A stretch of 64,000 bases of DNA from Roseomonas sp. Its GTDB lineage: Bacteria > Pseudomonadota > Alphaproteobacteria > Acetobacterales > Acetobacteraceae. Below, piece after piece: positions 46,079 to 54,545 of the stretch. Numbering within the stretch: the first letter of the stretch is position 1; every line of letters starts with the position of its first letter. The DNA lies in assembly GCA_020249865.1 (NCBI GenBank), contig JADCEV010000025.1:1-64000 (forward strand), read 5' to 3'. Position numbers and translations under genes: made by a program. The notes under the pieces were generated by a model that saw only the letters and a list, made by a program, of their open reading frames with translations, did no database searches and was not told where the DNA came from.

Positions 46079-46187
46079 CCCGCATTTCCCTTCGATTGAT
46101 AGTTTCCACGCCGGATAAGCCGCCTCAGCCCTGGTTTGACGCGGCGCCATTTTGTCCTAGACGTCCCGCGAACAGACGGAGGCTTTC

Positions 46188-46997
46188 ATGGCGCAGGATT
46201 TGACGGTTGGCATTGCGGGGCTTGGCGCGATTGGGCTCCATCTGGCGCGCGCGCTCGATAGGGGCGTGCCAGGGCTGAAACTTGCCGCCGCTTCGGCGCG
46301 GGATCACGCCAAGGCCAGCGCCAATGTGGCGGATTTCAAAAACCCGCCGCGCATCGTCTCCAACGCCGAACTCGCTGCCTGCGATATCGTGGTGGAAGCC
46401 GCACCGGCTTCGGTTTTTGAGGAAATCGCCACTGCCGCGATTGAAGCGGGGCGGATTTTCGTGCCGTCCTCAGTCGGTGCGCTGCTGCCGCGCATGCATC
46501 TGGTGGAACGGGCGCGGGCCAAGGGTGCGCGCATCATTGTGCCCACCGGCGCCCTGCTTGGCCTTGATGCCGTGCGCGCCGCGGCTGAGGGTGATGTGGA
46601 AAGTGTCACCATCGAAACCCGCAAGCCCCCGCGTGGCCTGGCCGGGGCGCCTTATCTTGAAAAGAACAGGATTGATGTCGGCGCCATCACCAGCGCGACC
46701 CGCGTCTTCAAGGGCAATGCCTTCGATGCCGCACAGGGCTTCCCCGCCAATGTGAATGTCGCGGCTGCACTTGCCTTGGCCGGCATTGGGCCGGAACGCA
46801 CCATGGTTGAAATCTGGGCCGACCCCGCGGTGACCCGCAACACCCATACCATCCGGGTAGAAGCCTCCACCGTCAGGCTCACCATGACGATTGAAAACGT
46901 GCCTTCCGAGGAAAACCCCCGCACCGGCAAGATCACGCCGCTTTCCATCCTGGCTTGCCTCAGGGGCCTCACTTCCACGCTCAAGGTCGGCAGCTGA
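46188..46997 (+). CDS. nadX: Aspartate dehydrogenase
   Basis: 269 residues. VGIAGLGAIGLHLARALD is the cofactor loop, VVEAAPASVFEE follows, and the catalytic part has PTGALLGLDAVRAA and GFPANVNVAAALALAGIGPERT with the His in NTHTI. This is the L-aspartate dehydrogenase family (NadX/DUF108), which makes iminoaspartate for NAD synthesis or handles aspartate nitrogen. No nadA or nadC is adjacent, so a role apart from NAD synthesis is possible. The ATG at 46188 has ACGGAGG upstream. Confidence 0.85.
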   Translation: MAQDLTVGIAGLGAIGLHLARALDRGVPGLKLAAASARDHAKASANVADFKNPPRIVSNAELAACDIVVEAAPASVFEEIATAAIEAGRIFVPSSVGALLPRMHLVERARAKGARIIVPTGALLGLDAVRAAAEGDVESVTIETRKPPRGLAGAPYLEKNRIDVGAITSATRVFKGNAFDAAQGFPANVNVAAALALAGIGPERTMVEIWADPAVTRNTHTIRVEASTVRLTMTIENVPSEENPRTGKITPLSILACLRGLTSTLKVGS

Positions 46998-47044
46998 CAG
47001 GCGGGGCACCCCCTTGCCCTGAAGCACTATTTCCGCCAGATAGA

Positions 47045-47155
47045 CGCCGCTTCCGGGCCGTGCCCGGGGGTAATCCGCACGCGGCGCACCCTTCCTGATC
47101 AGGCAGGGTCCGGTCCCCCTCACCGGGGAAGGCGCCGCGGAGGCTGAACCGGACC
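47045..47155 (+). promoter_or_regulatory. Structured leader before rpsB
   Basis: The 178-base leader folds into two units. CGCCGC/GCGGCG (47045-47086) encloses CCGGGC-CGT-GCCCGG, and GGTCCGGT/ACCGGACC (47107-47155) encloses a CCCC/GGGG hairpin. A small palindrome, CCTGATCAGG, lies between. Ribosomal protein S2 commonly controls its own mRNA through its leader; that this is such a site is inferred. Confidence 0.5.
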
Positions 47156-47175
47156 AACATGGAAGGAGATCGCTC

Positions 47176-47982
47176 ATGGCGATGCCCGTCGTTTCTCTGC
47201 GTGCCCTGCTCGAAGCCGGGGTGCATTTTGGCCACCATACGCGCCGCTGGAATCCCCGCATGGCGCCCTACATCTTCGGCGTGCGCAACCAGGTGCATAT
47301 CCTGGATCTGCAGCAAACCGTGCCGATGATGGACCGCGCGCTGCGCGCCGTGCGTGACACCGTCGCTGGCGGTGGCCGCGTGCTGTTCGTTGGCACCAAG
47401 AAGGCCGCTGCCGATTACGTGGCGGAAGCCGCGACGCGCTGCGGCCAGTATTATGTGAACCATCGCTGGCTTGGCGGCATGCTCACGAATTGGAAGACCA
47501 TCACCGGTTCCATCAAGCGTCTGCGCCAGATGGATGAACGCCTGTCGGGCGACACGGCGGGTCTCACCAAGAAGGAAGTGCTGATGCTTTCGCGCGAGAA
47601 GGAAAAGCTCGACCGCGCTTTGGGCGGCATCAAGGAAATGGGCGGCCTGCCCGATATCATCTTCGTCATTGACACCATCAAGGAAAAGCTCGCGATTGAG
47701 GAAGCCAATAAGCTTGGCATTCCGGTGATTGCGGTGGTTGATTCCAATGCCGATCCGGCCGGCGTGACCTTCCCGATCCCCGGCAATGATGACGCGATCC
47801 GCGCCATCACGCTCTATTGCGACATGATCGCGGGCGCGGTGCTGGATGGCATTTCGGCGGAAATGCAGGCCTCTGGCGTTGACCTTGGCGCGGTTGAGGA
47901 ATTGCCGGAAGAAGCGCTGCCGGAAGTCGCAGCAGAAGTCGCGGCGCCGGTTGAAGGCGCCGAGGCGCCGGCCCAGGCCTGA
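47176..47982 (+). CDS. rpsB: 30S ribosomal protein S2
   Basis: 268 residues. The opening [64 protein letters not shown] and the [16 protein letters not shown] motif are those of S2. The last 30 residues are Glu/Ala/Pro-rich, longer than in E. coli, which is usual in alphaproteobacteria. S2 is needed for binding S1 and mRNA on the small subunit. GGAGAT precedes the ATG. It heads the rpsB-tsf-pyrH-frr block. Confidence 0.97.
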   Translation: MAMPVVSLRALLEAGVHFGHHTRRWNPRMAPYIFGVRNQVHILDLQQTVPMMDRALRAVRDTVAGGGRVLFVGTKKAAADYVAEAATRCGQYYVNHRWLGGMLTNWKTITGSIKRLRQMDERLSGDTAGLTKKEVLMLSREKEKLDRALGGIKEMGGLPDIIFVIDTIKEKLAIEEANKLGIPVIAVVDSNADPAGVTFPIPGNDDAIRAITLYCDMIAGAVLDGISAEMQASGVDLGAVEELPEEALPEVAAEVAAPVEGAEAPAQA

Positions 47983-47989
47983 TCCTTCC

Positions 47990-48015
47990 GGGGCCGCCTT
48001 TGGGTGGCCCCTTTT
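47990..48015 (+). terminator. Hairpin with T run between rpsB and tsf
   Basis: GGGGCCGCC and GGTGGCCCC pair over 9 bp, with one G-T pair, around TTTG, followed by TTTTCC. It probably ends part of the rpsB transcripts and lowers tsf output, since tsf starts only 31 bases later with no room for a full promoter. Confidence 0.7.
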
Positions 48016-48046
48016 CCTTCACTCATCCAGCAAATGGGGATGAACA

Positions 48047-48985
48047 ATGGCTGAAATTACAGCGGGCATGGTGCGCGACCTGCGTGAACGCACCGGCGCG
48101 GGCATGATGGATTGCAAGAAGGCGCTGGTCGAAAATGGTGGCGATATGGAAGCCGCCATTGATTGGCTGCGCAAGAAGGGCCTTTCGGCGGCGGCCAAGA
48201 AATCCGGCCGTGTTGCGGCGGAAGGGCTTGTCGGCGTTGCCTCGGCCCCTGGTGTCGCCGCCATGGTGGAAGTGAATGCCGAGACGGATTTCGTCGCGCG
48301 CAATGAAACCTTCCAGCATTTCGTGGAAACGGTGGCTGAATTGGTGCTGACGGTCGGCGATGACATCGAAGCGCTGAAGAATGCCACCTGGCCGGGTGCC
48401 GTGGACCTGGTGGAAGAAACCACGGTGCGCAAGACGGTGGCGGATCAGCTCACCTCCCTGATCGCGACGATTGGGGAGAATATGTCCATCCGTCGCGCCA
48501 AGCGCTTCCAGGTCGCGGAAGGTACGGTTGCGACCTATATGCACTCCGCCGTGAAGCCGGGCCTTGGCAAGATTGGCGTGCTGGTGGCGCTTGAAGGCGC
48601 TTCCGAACAGGCGGTGATGGAAACGCTTGGCCGGCAGATTGGCATGCATGTCGCCGCCGCCCGTCCGGAAGCGGTGGATATTTCCGCCGTTGATCCATCC
48701 TCCCTCGCCCGCGAACGCGATGTGCTCGCCGATCAGGCGCGCGCATCAGGCAAGCCCGAGGCGATCATTGAAAAAATGGTCGAAGGCCGCATCCGCAAAT
48801 ACTACGAAGAAGTGGTGCTGCTGGAGCAGGTTTGGGTGCATGATGGCGAAAGCCGCGTGAAGGAAGTGGTGAAGAAGGCGGGCGTGAAGCTTGCCGGCTT
48901 TGCTCGCTTCCATTTGGGCGAAGGCATTGAAAAGCAGCAGGGCGATTTCGCCGCCGAAGTGGCCGCTGCTGCCGGCAAGGCCTGA
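48047..48985 (+). CDS. tsf: Elongation factor Ts
   Basis: 312 residues. The N-terminal module [19 protein letters not shown], the [10 protein letters not shown] core motif and the C-terminal coiled-coil and dimer region match EF-Ts. It recharges EF-Tu by swapping GDP for GTP. The ATG at 48047 has a GGGGAT site. The gap to pyrH carries only a GGGGGG/CCCCCC pair without a T run, so read-through is likely. Confidence 0.97.
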   Translation: MAEITAGMVRDLRERTGAGMMDCKKALVENGGDMEAAIDWLRKKGLSAAAKKSGRVAAEGLVGVASAPGVAAMVEVNAETDFVARNETFQHFVETVAELVLTVGDDIEALKNATWPGAVDLVEETTVRKTVADQLTSLIATIGENMSIRRAKRFQVAEGTVATYMHSAVKPGLGKIGVLVALEGASEQAVMETLGRQIGMHVAAARPEAVDISAVDPSSLARERDVLADQARASGKPEAIIEKMVEGRIRKYYEEVVLLEQVWVHDGESRVKEVVKKAGVKLAGFARFHLGEGIEKQQGDFAAEVAAAAGKA

Positions 48986-49096
48986 ACTGATTAAGGGGGG
49001 TAGCCTCGGCGCCCCCCTACTGCCTTATTGCCGCCCTTGCGGGCTTGTCCTTATGGTGGCGACCGCAACCTCAACCCGAGTCGAGACAAAGCCCCC

Positions 49097-49825
49097 ATGA
49101 GCCAGAACCCGGCCTATAAGCGCGTCATGCTCAAGGTCTCCGGTGAGGCCCTGATGGGGGATCGGGATTACGGGCTGGATAACGCCACCTGCCGGCGCAT
49201 CGCCGAAGATGTGCGGGGCGTGGTGGATCTGGGGGTGCAGGTCTGTCTGGTGATCGGTGGCGGCAACATCTTTCGCGGCATTTCCGGCGCGGCTTCCGGC
49301 ATGGATCGCGCCCAGGCGGACAGCATCGGCATGCTGGCGACTGTGATGAATGCGCTCGCCATGCAAAACGCGCTTGAGAAAATCGGCGTGCAGACGCGCG
49401 TGCAAAGCGCGATCCCGATGGCAAGCCTTTGTGAACCCTTCATCCGTCGCCGTGCGGAACGGCACATGGAAAAGGGCCGCGTGGTGATTTTCGCCGCCGG
49501 CACGGGCAATCCGTTCTTCACCACCGATACCGCGGCGGCCTTGCGTGCGGCCGAGATGGGCTGCGATGCGCTGCTGAAGGGCACGCAGGTGGATGGCGTC
49601 TATTCCGCCGATCCGCGCAAGAAGCCCAATGCGGAACGCTACACGACGCTCACCTATCTCGATATGCTGGCACGTGACTTGGCCGTGATGGATGCGGCGG
49701 CGATCAGCCTTGCGCGCGAAAACAAGCTGCCCATCATTGTCTTCAATATCCATGAACCAGGCGCCTTCACCGCCGTCATGAAGGGCGAAGGCAAATTCAC
49801 CACCGTGGTGGAACAGGCGCCGTAA
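49097..49825 (+). CDS. pyrH: Uridylate kinase
   Basis: About 242 residues. [21 protein letters not shown] is the nucleotide-binding opening, [15 protein letters not shown] and [20 protein letters not shown] follow, and [19 protein letters not shown] is typical. It turns UMP into UDP and is part of the amino acid kinase fold, a hexamer in bacteria. The start at 49097 is used; the track's 49028 adds an unlikely leader. It precedes frr by 18 bases. Confidence 0.96.
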   Translation: MSQNPAYKRVMLKVSGEALMGDRDYGLDNATCRRIAEDVRGVVDLGVQVCLVIGGGNIFRGISGAASGMDRAQADSIGMLATVMNALAMQNALEKIGVQTRVQSAIPMASLCEPFIRRRAERHMEKGRVVIFAAGTGNPFFTTDTAAALRAAEMGCDALLKGTQVDGVYSADPRKKPNAERYTTLTYLDMLARDLAVMDAAAISLARENKLPIIVFNIHEPGAFTAVMKGEGKFTTVVEQAP

Positions 49826-49843
49826 CCCAGGGGGAAGGGCAAT

Positions 49844-50410
49844 ATGCCGACTGATGTAAAGGCCCTGAAACAGGATCTGACGCGCCGCATGGAAGGCGCG
49901 ATGGAAACCCTGAAGAAGGAATTCTCTGGCCTGCGCACGGGCCGCGCCAGCCCTGCACTGTTGGAACCGGTGCGGGTGGATGCCTATGGCAGTGTCTCGC
50001 CGCTCAATCAGGTGGCCAATATTTCGGTGGCGGGGCCTGGCTTGCTTGCCGTGCAGGTCTGGGACAAGGCGCTGACCAAGGCGGTCGAAAGCGCCATTCG
50101 GGAAGCCAATCTTGGCCTCAATCCGCAGGCGGAAGGCCAGGTCATTCGCGTGCCGCTGCCGCCGCTTACCACCGAACGGCGCAATGAATTGGCCAAGGCC
50201 GCCGCGCGCTATGCCGAACAGGCGCGCGTTGCCGTGCGCGGTGTCAGGCGCGATGGCATGGAACAGATCAAGGCCGCCGGCAAGAAATCCGAACTCGGCG
50301 AAGATGAAGTGAAGCGCGCCGAGGAAGAAGTGCAGAAGCTGACCGACCAATTCGTCAAGCAGATTGACGCGGCCTTGGTCGAAAAGGACAAGGATATCCG
50401 GACGGTCTGA
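49844..50410 (+). CDS. frr: Ribosome recycling factor
   Basis: 188 residues. RMEGAMETLKKEFSGLRTGRASPALLEPVRVDAYG and RVPLPPLTTERRNELAKAA are the family blocks, and the long helices with the PP(L)T turn are visible. With EF-G it splits the ribosome after termination. GGGGAAGGG precedes the ATG. It follows pyrH closely as in most bacteria. Confidence 0.97.
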   Translation: MPTDVKALKQDLTRRMEGAMETLKKEFSGLRTGRASPALLEPVRVDAYGSVSPLNQVANISVAGPGLLAVQVWDKALTKAVESAIREANLGLNPQAEGQVIRVPLPPLTTERRNELAKAAARYAEQARVAVRGVRRDGMEQIKAAGKKSELGEDEVKRAEEEVQKLTDQFVKQIDAALVEKDKDIRTV

Positions 50411-50479
50411 GAGCCGATCGTCGGAACAGGGACGGAGAGTGCGCTTGCGCAAGCGGATGGGGCCTGAACGCGCGGGGGG

Positions 50480-51232
50480 ATGCAGCGCATGAGTGCTGCA
50501 AGCGATCCGCGTCCCGCCCCGGGCGCGCCCCAGGCGCCACCAGCGCATGTCGCCATCATCATGGATGGCAATCGCCGCTGGGCGGAATCGCGCGGCGTGC
50601 CGGTAGCGCTGGGCCATCGCGCCGGCGCTGAGGCTGCGCGCCGCGCGGTGCAGGCGGCGGCTGAGGCCGGCATTGGCTGGCTCACGCTTTTCGCCTTTTC
50701 CAGTGAGAATTGGCGCCGGCCGGTCGAGGAAGTCTCCGCGCTATCGGGGTTGCTCCGGCTTTACCTCCGCAATGAAGTGGCGGGGCTGGCGCGCGATGGC
50801 GTTAAGCTGACCGTGATTGGCGATCACAGCCGCTTTGGTGATGACGTCTCCCATATGGTGGCGGAGGCGGAGAAGGCGACGGCAGCGGGCACCAGGCTCA
50901 ATCTGGTCATGGCGCTGTCTTACGGTGCGCGGGATGAGATCCTGGCCGCGACCCAAGCGGTGGCGCGGGCTGCCCAGGCCGGGACGCTCGACCCCGACAA
51001 GCTGACCGAGGCGCAATTTGGCGGGTTTCTGCAAACCGCGGGCATGCCCGATCCGGATCTGATCATCCGCACCTCGGGCGAACAGCGGCTGTCGAATTTC
51101 CTGCTCTGGCAGGCGGCCTATGCCGAATTCGTTTTTCTGGATGTGCTGTGGCCGGATTTCGCGGCTGCGGATTTGCAAGGCGCGGTCGCTGAATATCATC
51201 GGCGCGAACGCCGCTATGGGCTGCGCGCCTGA
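50480..51232 (+). CDS. uppS: Undecaprenyl diphosphate synthase (isoprenyl transferase)
   Basis: 250 residues. The diphosphate-binding motif HVAIIMDGNRRWAESRG, the TLFAFSSENWRRP loop and DLIIRTSGEQRLSNFLLWQAAYAEFVF are typical of cis-prenyltransferases. It builds the C55 carrier lipid used for peptidoglycan and O-antigen. The first 20 residues are Ala/Pro-rich and not conserved. A 14-base palindrome (CGCTTGCGCAAGCG) lies in the gap after frr. The end overlaps the likely cdsA start by 17 bases. Confidence 0.95.
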   Translation: MQRMSAASDPRPAPGAPQAPPAHVAIIMDGNRRWAESRGVPVALGHRAGAEAARRAVQAAAEAGIGWLTLFAFSSENWRRPVEEVSALSGLLRLYLRNEVAGLARDGVKLTVIGDHSRFGDDVSHMVAEAEKATAAGTRLNLVMALSYGARDEILAATQAVARAAQAGTLDPDKLTEAQFGGFLQTAGMPDPDLIIRTSGEQRLSNFLLWQAAYAEFVFLDVLWPDFAAADLQGAVAEYHRRERRYGLRA

Positions 51233-52073
51233 CGTGACGGAAGCCACAACATCCAAGCCGGAAGGCGGTGCCCCGCGCCCCTGGCGCGATCTGGGCCTGA
51301 GGGGCGCTTCGGCGGCGGTGCTGATCCCAATCGCGGTCTTTGGCATCTGGTCCGGCGGCGTGGTCTGGGATGTGCTGGTGGGGGTGGCCGTTGTGCTGCT
51401 CTCCTGGGAATGGGCGCGGTTTTGCAAGATTTCCATCTGGCGCTGGCCCGGGCTGCTGATGCCGGCGATCAGCCTCGTGGTCATGCTGCTGGCTGCCTTC
51501 GGGCCGCCTCTGGCCGCCCTTGGGCTTTTGGCGGTGGGGACGCTGGTCCTGTTTCTGCTGCAACGCCAGGGCGATATCTGGCCGGCGGCTGGGCTTTTCT
51601 ACATTGGTCTTGTGGGGTTTTCGCTGGTGCTGCTGCGTGGCGAGGATCATGCCGGGCTGCTCAATACGCTGTTTTTGGTGCTGATCGTCTGGGCATCGGA
51701 TACCGGGGCCTATATGGCGGGCCGCGCCTTGGGCGGGCCGAAGCTGGCGCCGGCGATCTCACCGGGCAAGACCTGGTCGGGGGCGGCGGGCGGCTTGATT
51801 GCCGCAACGCTGATCGGCACCGGGGCGGCCGCGCTGCTTGCACCGGGGGGGGCTTCACGCGCGGCGGCAATCGCGGCCATGCTGGGGGTGATGTCTCAGG
51901 CAGGTGATCTTCTGGAAAGCGCCATCAAGCGTCGCTTCGGGTTGAAGGATAGCTCATCGCTTATCCCCGGCCATGGCGGCATGCTGGATCGGCTGGATGG
52001 CGTGATGGCGGCAGCGCCCATGGCGACCGCGCTTGCCTTGCTGGCCGGGCGGGGCATGCCGCTATGGCATTGA
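51216..52073 (+). CDS. cdsA: Phosphatidate cytidylyltransferase
   Basis: About 285 residues with seven or eight hydrophobic segments. The signature is LMxxD-like: SDTGAYMAGRALGGPKLAPAISPGKTWSGAAGG and KRRFGLKDSSSLIPGHGGMLDRLDG, which is the CdsA pattern. It makes CDP-diacylglycerol, the branch point of phospholipid synthesis, in the inner membrane. The ATG at 51216 is inside uppS; a GTG at 51234, one base after the uppS stop, is an equally fair start. It overlaps dxr by 10 bases. Confidence 0.95.
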   Translation: MGCAPDVTEATTSKPEGGAPRPWRDLGLRGASAAVLIPIAVFGIWSGGVVWDVLVGVAVVLLSWEWARFCKISIWRWPGLLMPAISLVVMLLAAFGPPLAALGLLAVGTLVLFLLQRQGDIWPAAGLFYIGLVGFSLVLLRGEDHAGLLNTLFLVLIVWASDTGAYMAGRALGGPKLAPAISPGKTWSGAAGGLIAATLIGTGAAALLAPGGASRAAAIAAMLGVMSQAGDLLESAIKRRFGLKDSSSLIPGHGGMLDRLDGVMAAAPMATALALLAGRGMPLWH

Positions 52074-53254
52074 ACCAGCGGCCGGGACCGCGCCGCGTCA
52101 CGGTGCTGGGCAGCACGGGGTCGGTTGGGAAAAGCACGGTTTCCCTGCTGGAAGCCGCCGCCGAGGATACCTTTGATGTCGTGGCCCTGGTGGCCGGGCG
52201 GGATTGGCAGGGCTTGGCTGCCCAGGCGCGGCGGCTCAGGGCGCGGCATGCGGTGCTGGCGGATGCCTCGCAATATCAGGCGCTCAAGGAAGCCCTGGCT
52301 GGCACGGGGACCGAGGTGGCTGCCGGGCCGGAGGCCGTGGTGGCCGTGGCCGGGCTGCCCGCCGATTGGACCATGGCCGCCATTGTGGGCGCGGCCGGGC
52401 TGCCGGCCACCATGGCCGCCCTTGCGCGCGGTGGCATTATGGCGATTGCCAATAAGGAAAGCCTAGTCTGCGCCGGGGAACCCGTTTTGGCCGCCGCGCG
52501 GGCCGGGGGTGCCACGATCCTGCCCGTGGATAGCGAACACAACGCCATTTTCCAGGCGCTGGATATGCGTGACCCCTCGGCCATTGCGAAAATCATCCTG
52601 ACCGCTTCCGGCGGGCCGTGCCGGACCATGACGCTTGGCGAAATGGCCGCCGTCACCCCTGAAGTCGCGGTGCGCCACCCTGTCTGGTCCATGGGGGCCA
52701 AGATCAGCGTCGATTCCGCCACCATGTTCAACAAGGGGCTGGAATTGATCGAAGCGGCGCGGCTTTTCCCGGTGCCGGAAGCGCGGATTGAGGTGCTGGT
52801 CCATCCGCAATCCACCGTGCATGGGCTGGTGCAATACACCGATGGGTCAGTGCTGGCGCAGCTTGGCACGCCTGATATGCGCACGCCGATTGCCCATGCG
52901 CTCGCCTGGCCAGCGCGCATGGCGGCTTCCGTCCCGCCGCTGGATCTGATCGCGCTTGGCAAGTTGGAGTTTTTCGCGCCTGACCCGGTGCGCTTCCCGG
53001 CCCTCAGGCTTTCCCGCGAAGCGCTTTGCGCGGGCGGGGGCGCGCCCACCATCCTGAATGCAGCGAATGAGATCGCGGTCGGGCTCTTCCTTGAAAAACG
53101 GCTCCGCTTTCTCGATATCGCGGCAGTGGTGGAAGAAACGCTCTCACGCCTTGGCGCGCCAGAGGCCGCGGACCTGCCCGCCATTATGGCGCATGATGCG
53201 GCAGCGCGGTCCGAAGCGGGGCTGATCGCCGCAAAACGCGCCGCGCTGGCCTGA
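52064..53254 (+). CDS. dxr: 1-deoxy-D-xylulose 5-phosphate reductoisomerase
   Basis: 396 residues. VTVLGSTGSVGKSTVSLLE binds NADPH, IANKESLVCAGEPV and LPVDSEHNAIFQAL are the substrate and metal blocks, followed by SGGPCRTM and ILNAANEIAVGLFL. It is the second step of the MEP route to isoprenoids and thus feeds uppS. The ATG at 52064 lies inside the cdsA 3' end. A run of seven T lies after the stop, with only a weak GCGC stem before it. Confidence 0.97.
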   Translation: MALNQRPGPRRVTVLGSTGSVGKSTVSLLEAAAEDTFDVVALVAGRDWQGLAAQARRLRARHAVLADASQYQALKEALAGTGTEVAAGPEAVVAVAGLPADWTMAAIVGAAGLPATMAALARGGIMAIANKESLVCAGEPVLAAARAGGATILPVDSEHNAIFQALDMRDPSAIAKIILTASGGPCRTMTLGEMAAVTPEVAVRHPVWSMGAKISVDSATMFNKGLELIEAARLFPVPEARIEVLVHPQSTVHGLVQYTDGSVLAQLGTPDMRTPIAHALAWPARMAASVPPLDLIALGKLEFFAPDPVRFPALRLSREALCAGGGAPTILNAANEIAVGLFLEKRLRFLDIAAVVEETLSRLGAPEAADLPAIMAHDAAARSEAGLIAAKRAALA

Positions 53255-53282
53255 CCTCGCGCTTTTTTTAGGAGCCTCTCTC

Positions 53283-54386
53283 TTGGAATTGCTACCCGAA
53301 CCCTTCCGCAGCATCGCCGCCTTTGTGGTCGTGCTTGGGGTGCTGATTTTCATCCATGAGCTTGGCCATTACCTGGCCGCACGCTGGCGCGGCGTCCATG
53401 TTGAGCGTTTTTCCGTGGGCTTTGGCCGCGCCATCTATACCTGGACCGACAAGCGCGGCTGCGAATGGCGGATCGGCTGGCTGCCGCTCGGCGGCTATGT
53501 GAAAATGCATGGCATGGAGGATTTGGGCGAGGCCGGACCGGAACAGGCCGCTGGCTTCCGCCCTGGTGAGACCTTCCATGAAAAACCCGTGGGCGACCGC
53601 GCGCTGGTGGTGGCGGCAGGTCCCTTCTTCAATTTTGCGCTCGCGATTCTGCTTTTCGCCGCATTGTTCGTGGTGGTGGGTCGCCCTTCTCCAGTGCCAA
53701 CCGTGGGCAATGTGGTTGAGGCTTCAGCCGCAGCCCGCGCCGGGTTGGCACCCGGGGATCGCATCATCGCCATGGATGGCCAACCGGTTGAACGGTTTGA
53801 GGCGCTGCAGCGCTATGTCCAAGCGCGGGCGGGTCAGGCCATTGAAGTGCTGGTGGCGCGCGGCGATTCCCAGATCAAGGTGATCGCAACCCCCCTGCCC
53901 CGGCCTTCCGATGGGCTCGGCATGCTGGGCATTACCGCCGGGCCGCCGGTTTTCGAAAGGCTTGATCCTTTCAGCGCTGCCTGGGCGGGCGTGACGCATA
54001 CGCTGGACATCACCTGGCAGACGCTGGTTGGCGTCTGGCAAATGATCTCCGGCACCCGCGGGGCTGAGGATCTGGGCGGGCCTTTGCGGATTGCGCAAAT
54101 GTCTGGGCAGGTCGCGCATATGGGGCTTTCGGCCTTCATCACCTTTCCCGCGCTGCTTTCGGTGAACCTTGCCCTGATCAATCTTTTCCCCATCCCGATT
54201 CTGGATGGTGGGCATTTGCTGTTCTATGCGGCTGAGGCGATCAGGGGCCGGCCCTTGCCCCTGAAGGCGCGGGAATATGGCTTCCGCGCCGGCTTTGCCC
54301 TGTTGATTTGCCTCATGATTTTCGCGACCTGGAATGATCTGGCCCAGCTTGGCGTGGTGCGTTGGGTGAGCGGCTTGCTCGGTTAG
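53283..54386 (+). CDS. rseP: Site-2 (RIP) zinc metalloprotease
   Basis: 367 residues from a TTG start with AGGAG nine bases upstream. The zinc motif FIHELGHYLAARW is in the first membrane helix, and the NLFPIPILDGGHLLFYAAEA motif near the C-terminus completes the active site. One PDZ domain (about residues 135-215) lies between, with GDRIIAMDGQPV. It cuts membrane-bound regulators within the bilayer, as RseP/MmpA does. It sits before bamA as usual, after a 159-base gap. Confidence 0.95.
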   Translation: MELLPEPFRSIAAFVVVLGVLIFIHELGHYLAARWRGVHVERFSVGFGRAIYTWTDKRGCEWRIGWLPLGGYVKMHGMEDLGEAGPEQAAGFRPGETFHEKPVGDRALVVAAGPFFNFALAILLFAALFVVVGRPSPVPTVGNVVEASAAARAGLAPGDRIIAMDGQPVERFEALQRYVQARAGQAIEVLVARGDSQIKVIATPLPRPSDGLGMLGITAGPPVFERLDPFSAAWAGVTHTLDITWQTLVGVWQMISGTRGAEDLGGPLRIAQMSGQVAHMGLSAFITFPALLSVNLALINLFPIPILDGGHLLFYAAEAIRGRPLPLKAREYGFRAGFALLICLMIFATWNDLAQLGVVRWVSGLLG

Positions 54387-54443
54387 CGCCCAAGGCGCGG
54401 CATGGGCAGCGCGGCGAGGTCTTTGCCCTGAGATGGGTTTGGC

Positions 54444-54465
54444 GCGATCCGTTGCGGCGGATCGC
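54444..54465. other. Hairpin in the rseP-bamA gap
   Basis: GCGATCCG and CGGATCGC form a perfect 8-bp stem around TTGCGG. A second weaker pair, CCTCGC with GCGAGG, follows. No T run is next to it. In a 159-base gap before bamA it may affect mRNA decay or partial termination. Confidence 0.45.
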
Positions 54466-54545
54466 AAGAAGCCTCGCTTTGGGGGTGGCGAGGGGGGCGC
54501 GGCTCGGCTAGGTAAGAGCGCCTTCTTGAGAGAGATGCCGAATCC

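Noticed and set aside
48995-49017. GGGGGG/CCCCCC hairpin after tsf as a terminator
   Set aside because: Six pairs with a long loop and no T run; read-through into pyrH is more likely.
50443-50460. 14-base palindrome CGCTTGCGCAAGCG as a terminator
   Set aside because: The stem leaves no real loop and no T run follows. It lies inside a closely spaced operon.
49025-50617. 530-residue ORF on the minus strand
   Set aside because: It is antisense to pyrH and frr, which are certain. It is His/Arg/Ala-rich with no motif.
53250-53275. Intrinsic terminator after dxr
   Set aside because: There is a run of seven T but the stem before it is only about four pairs, and rseP follows at once.
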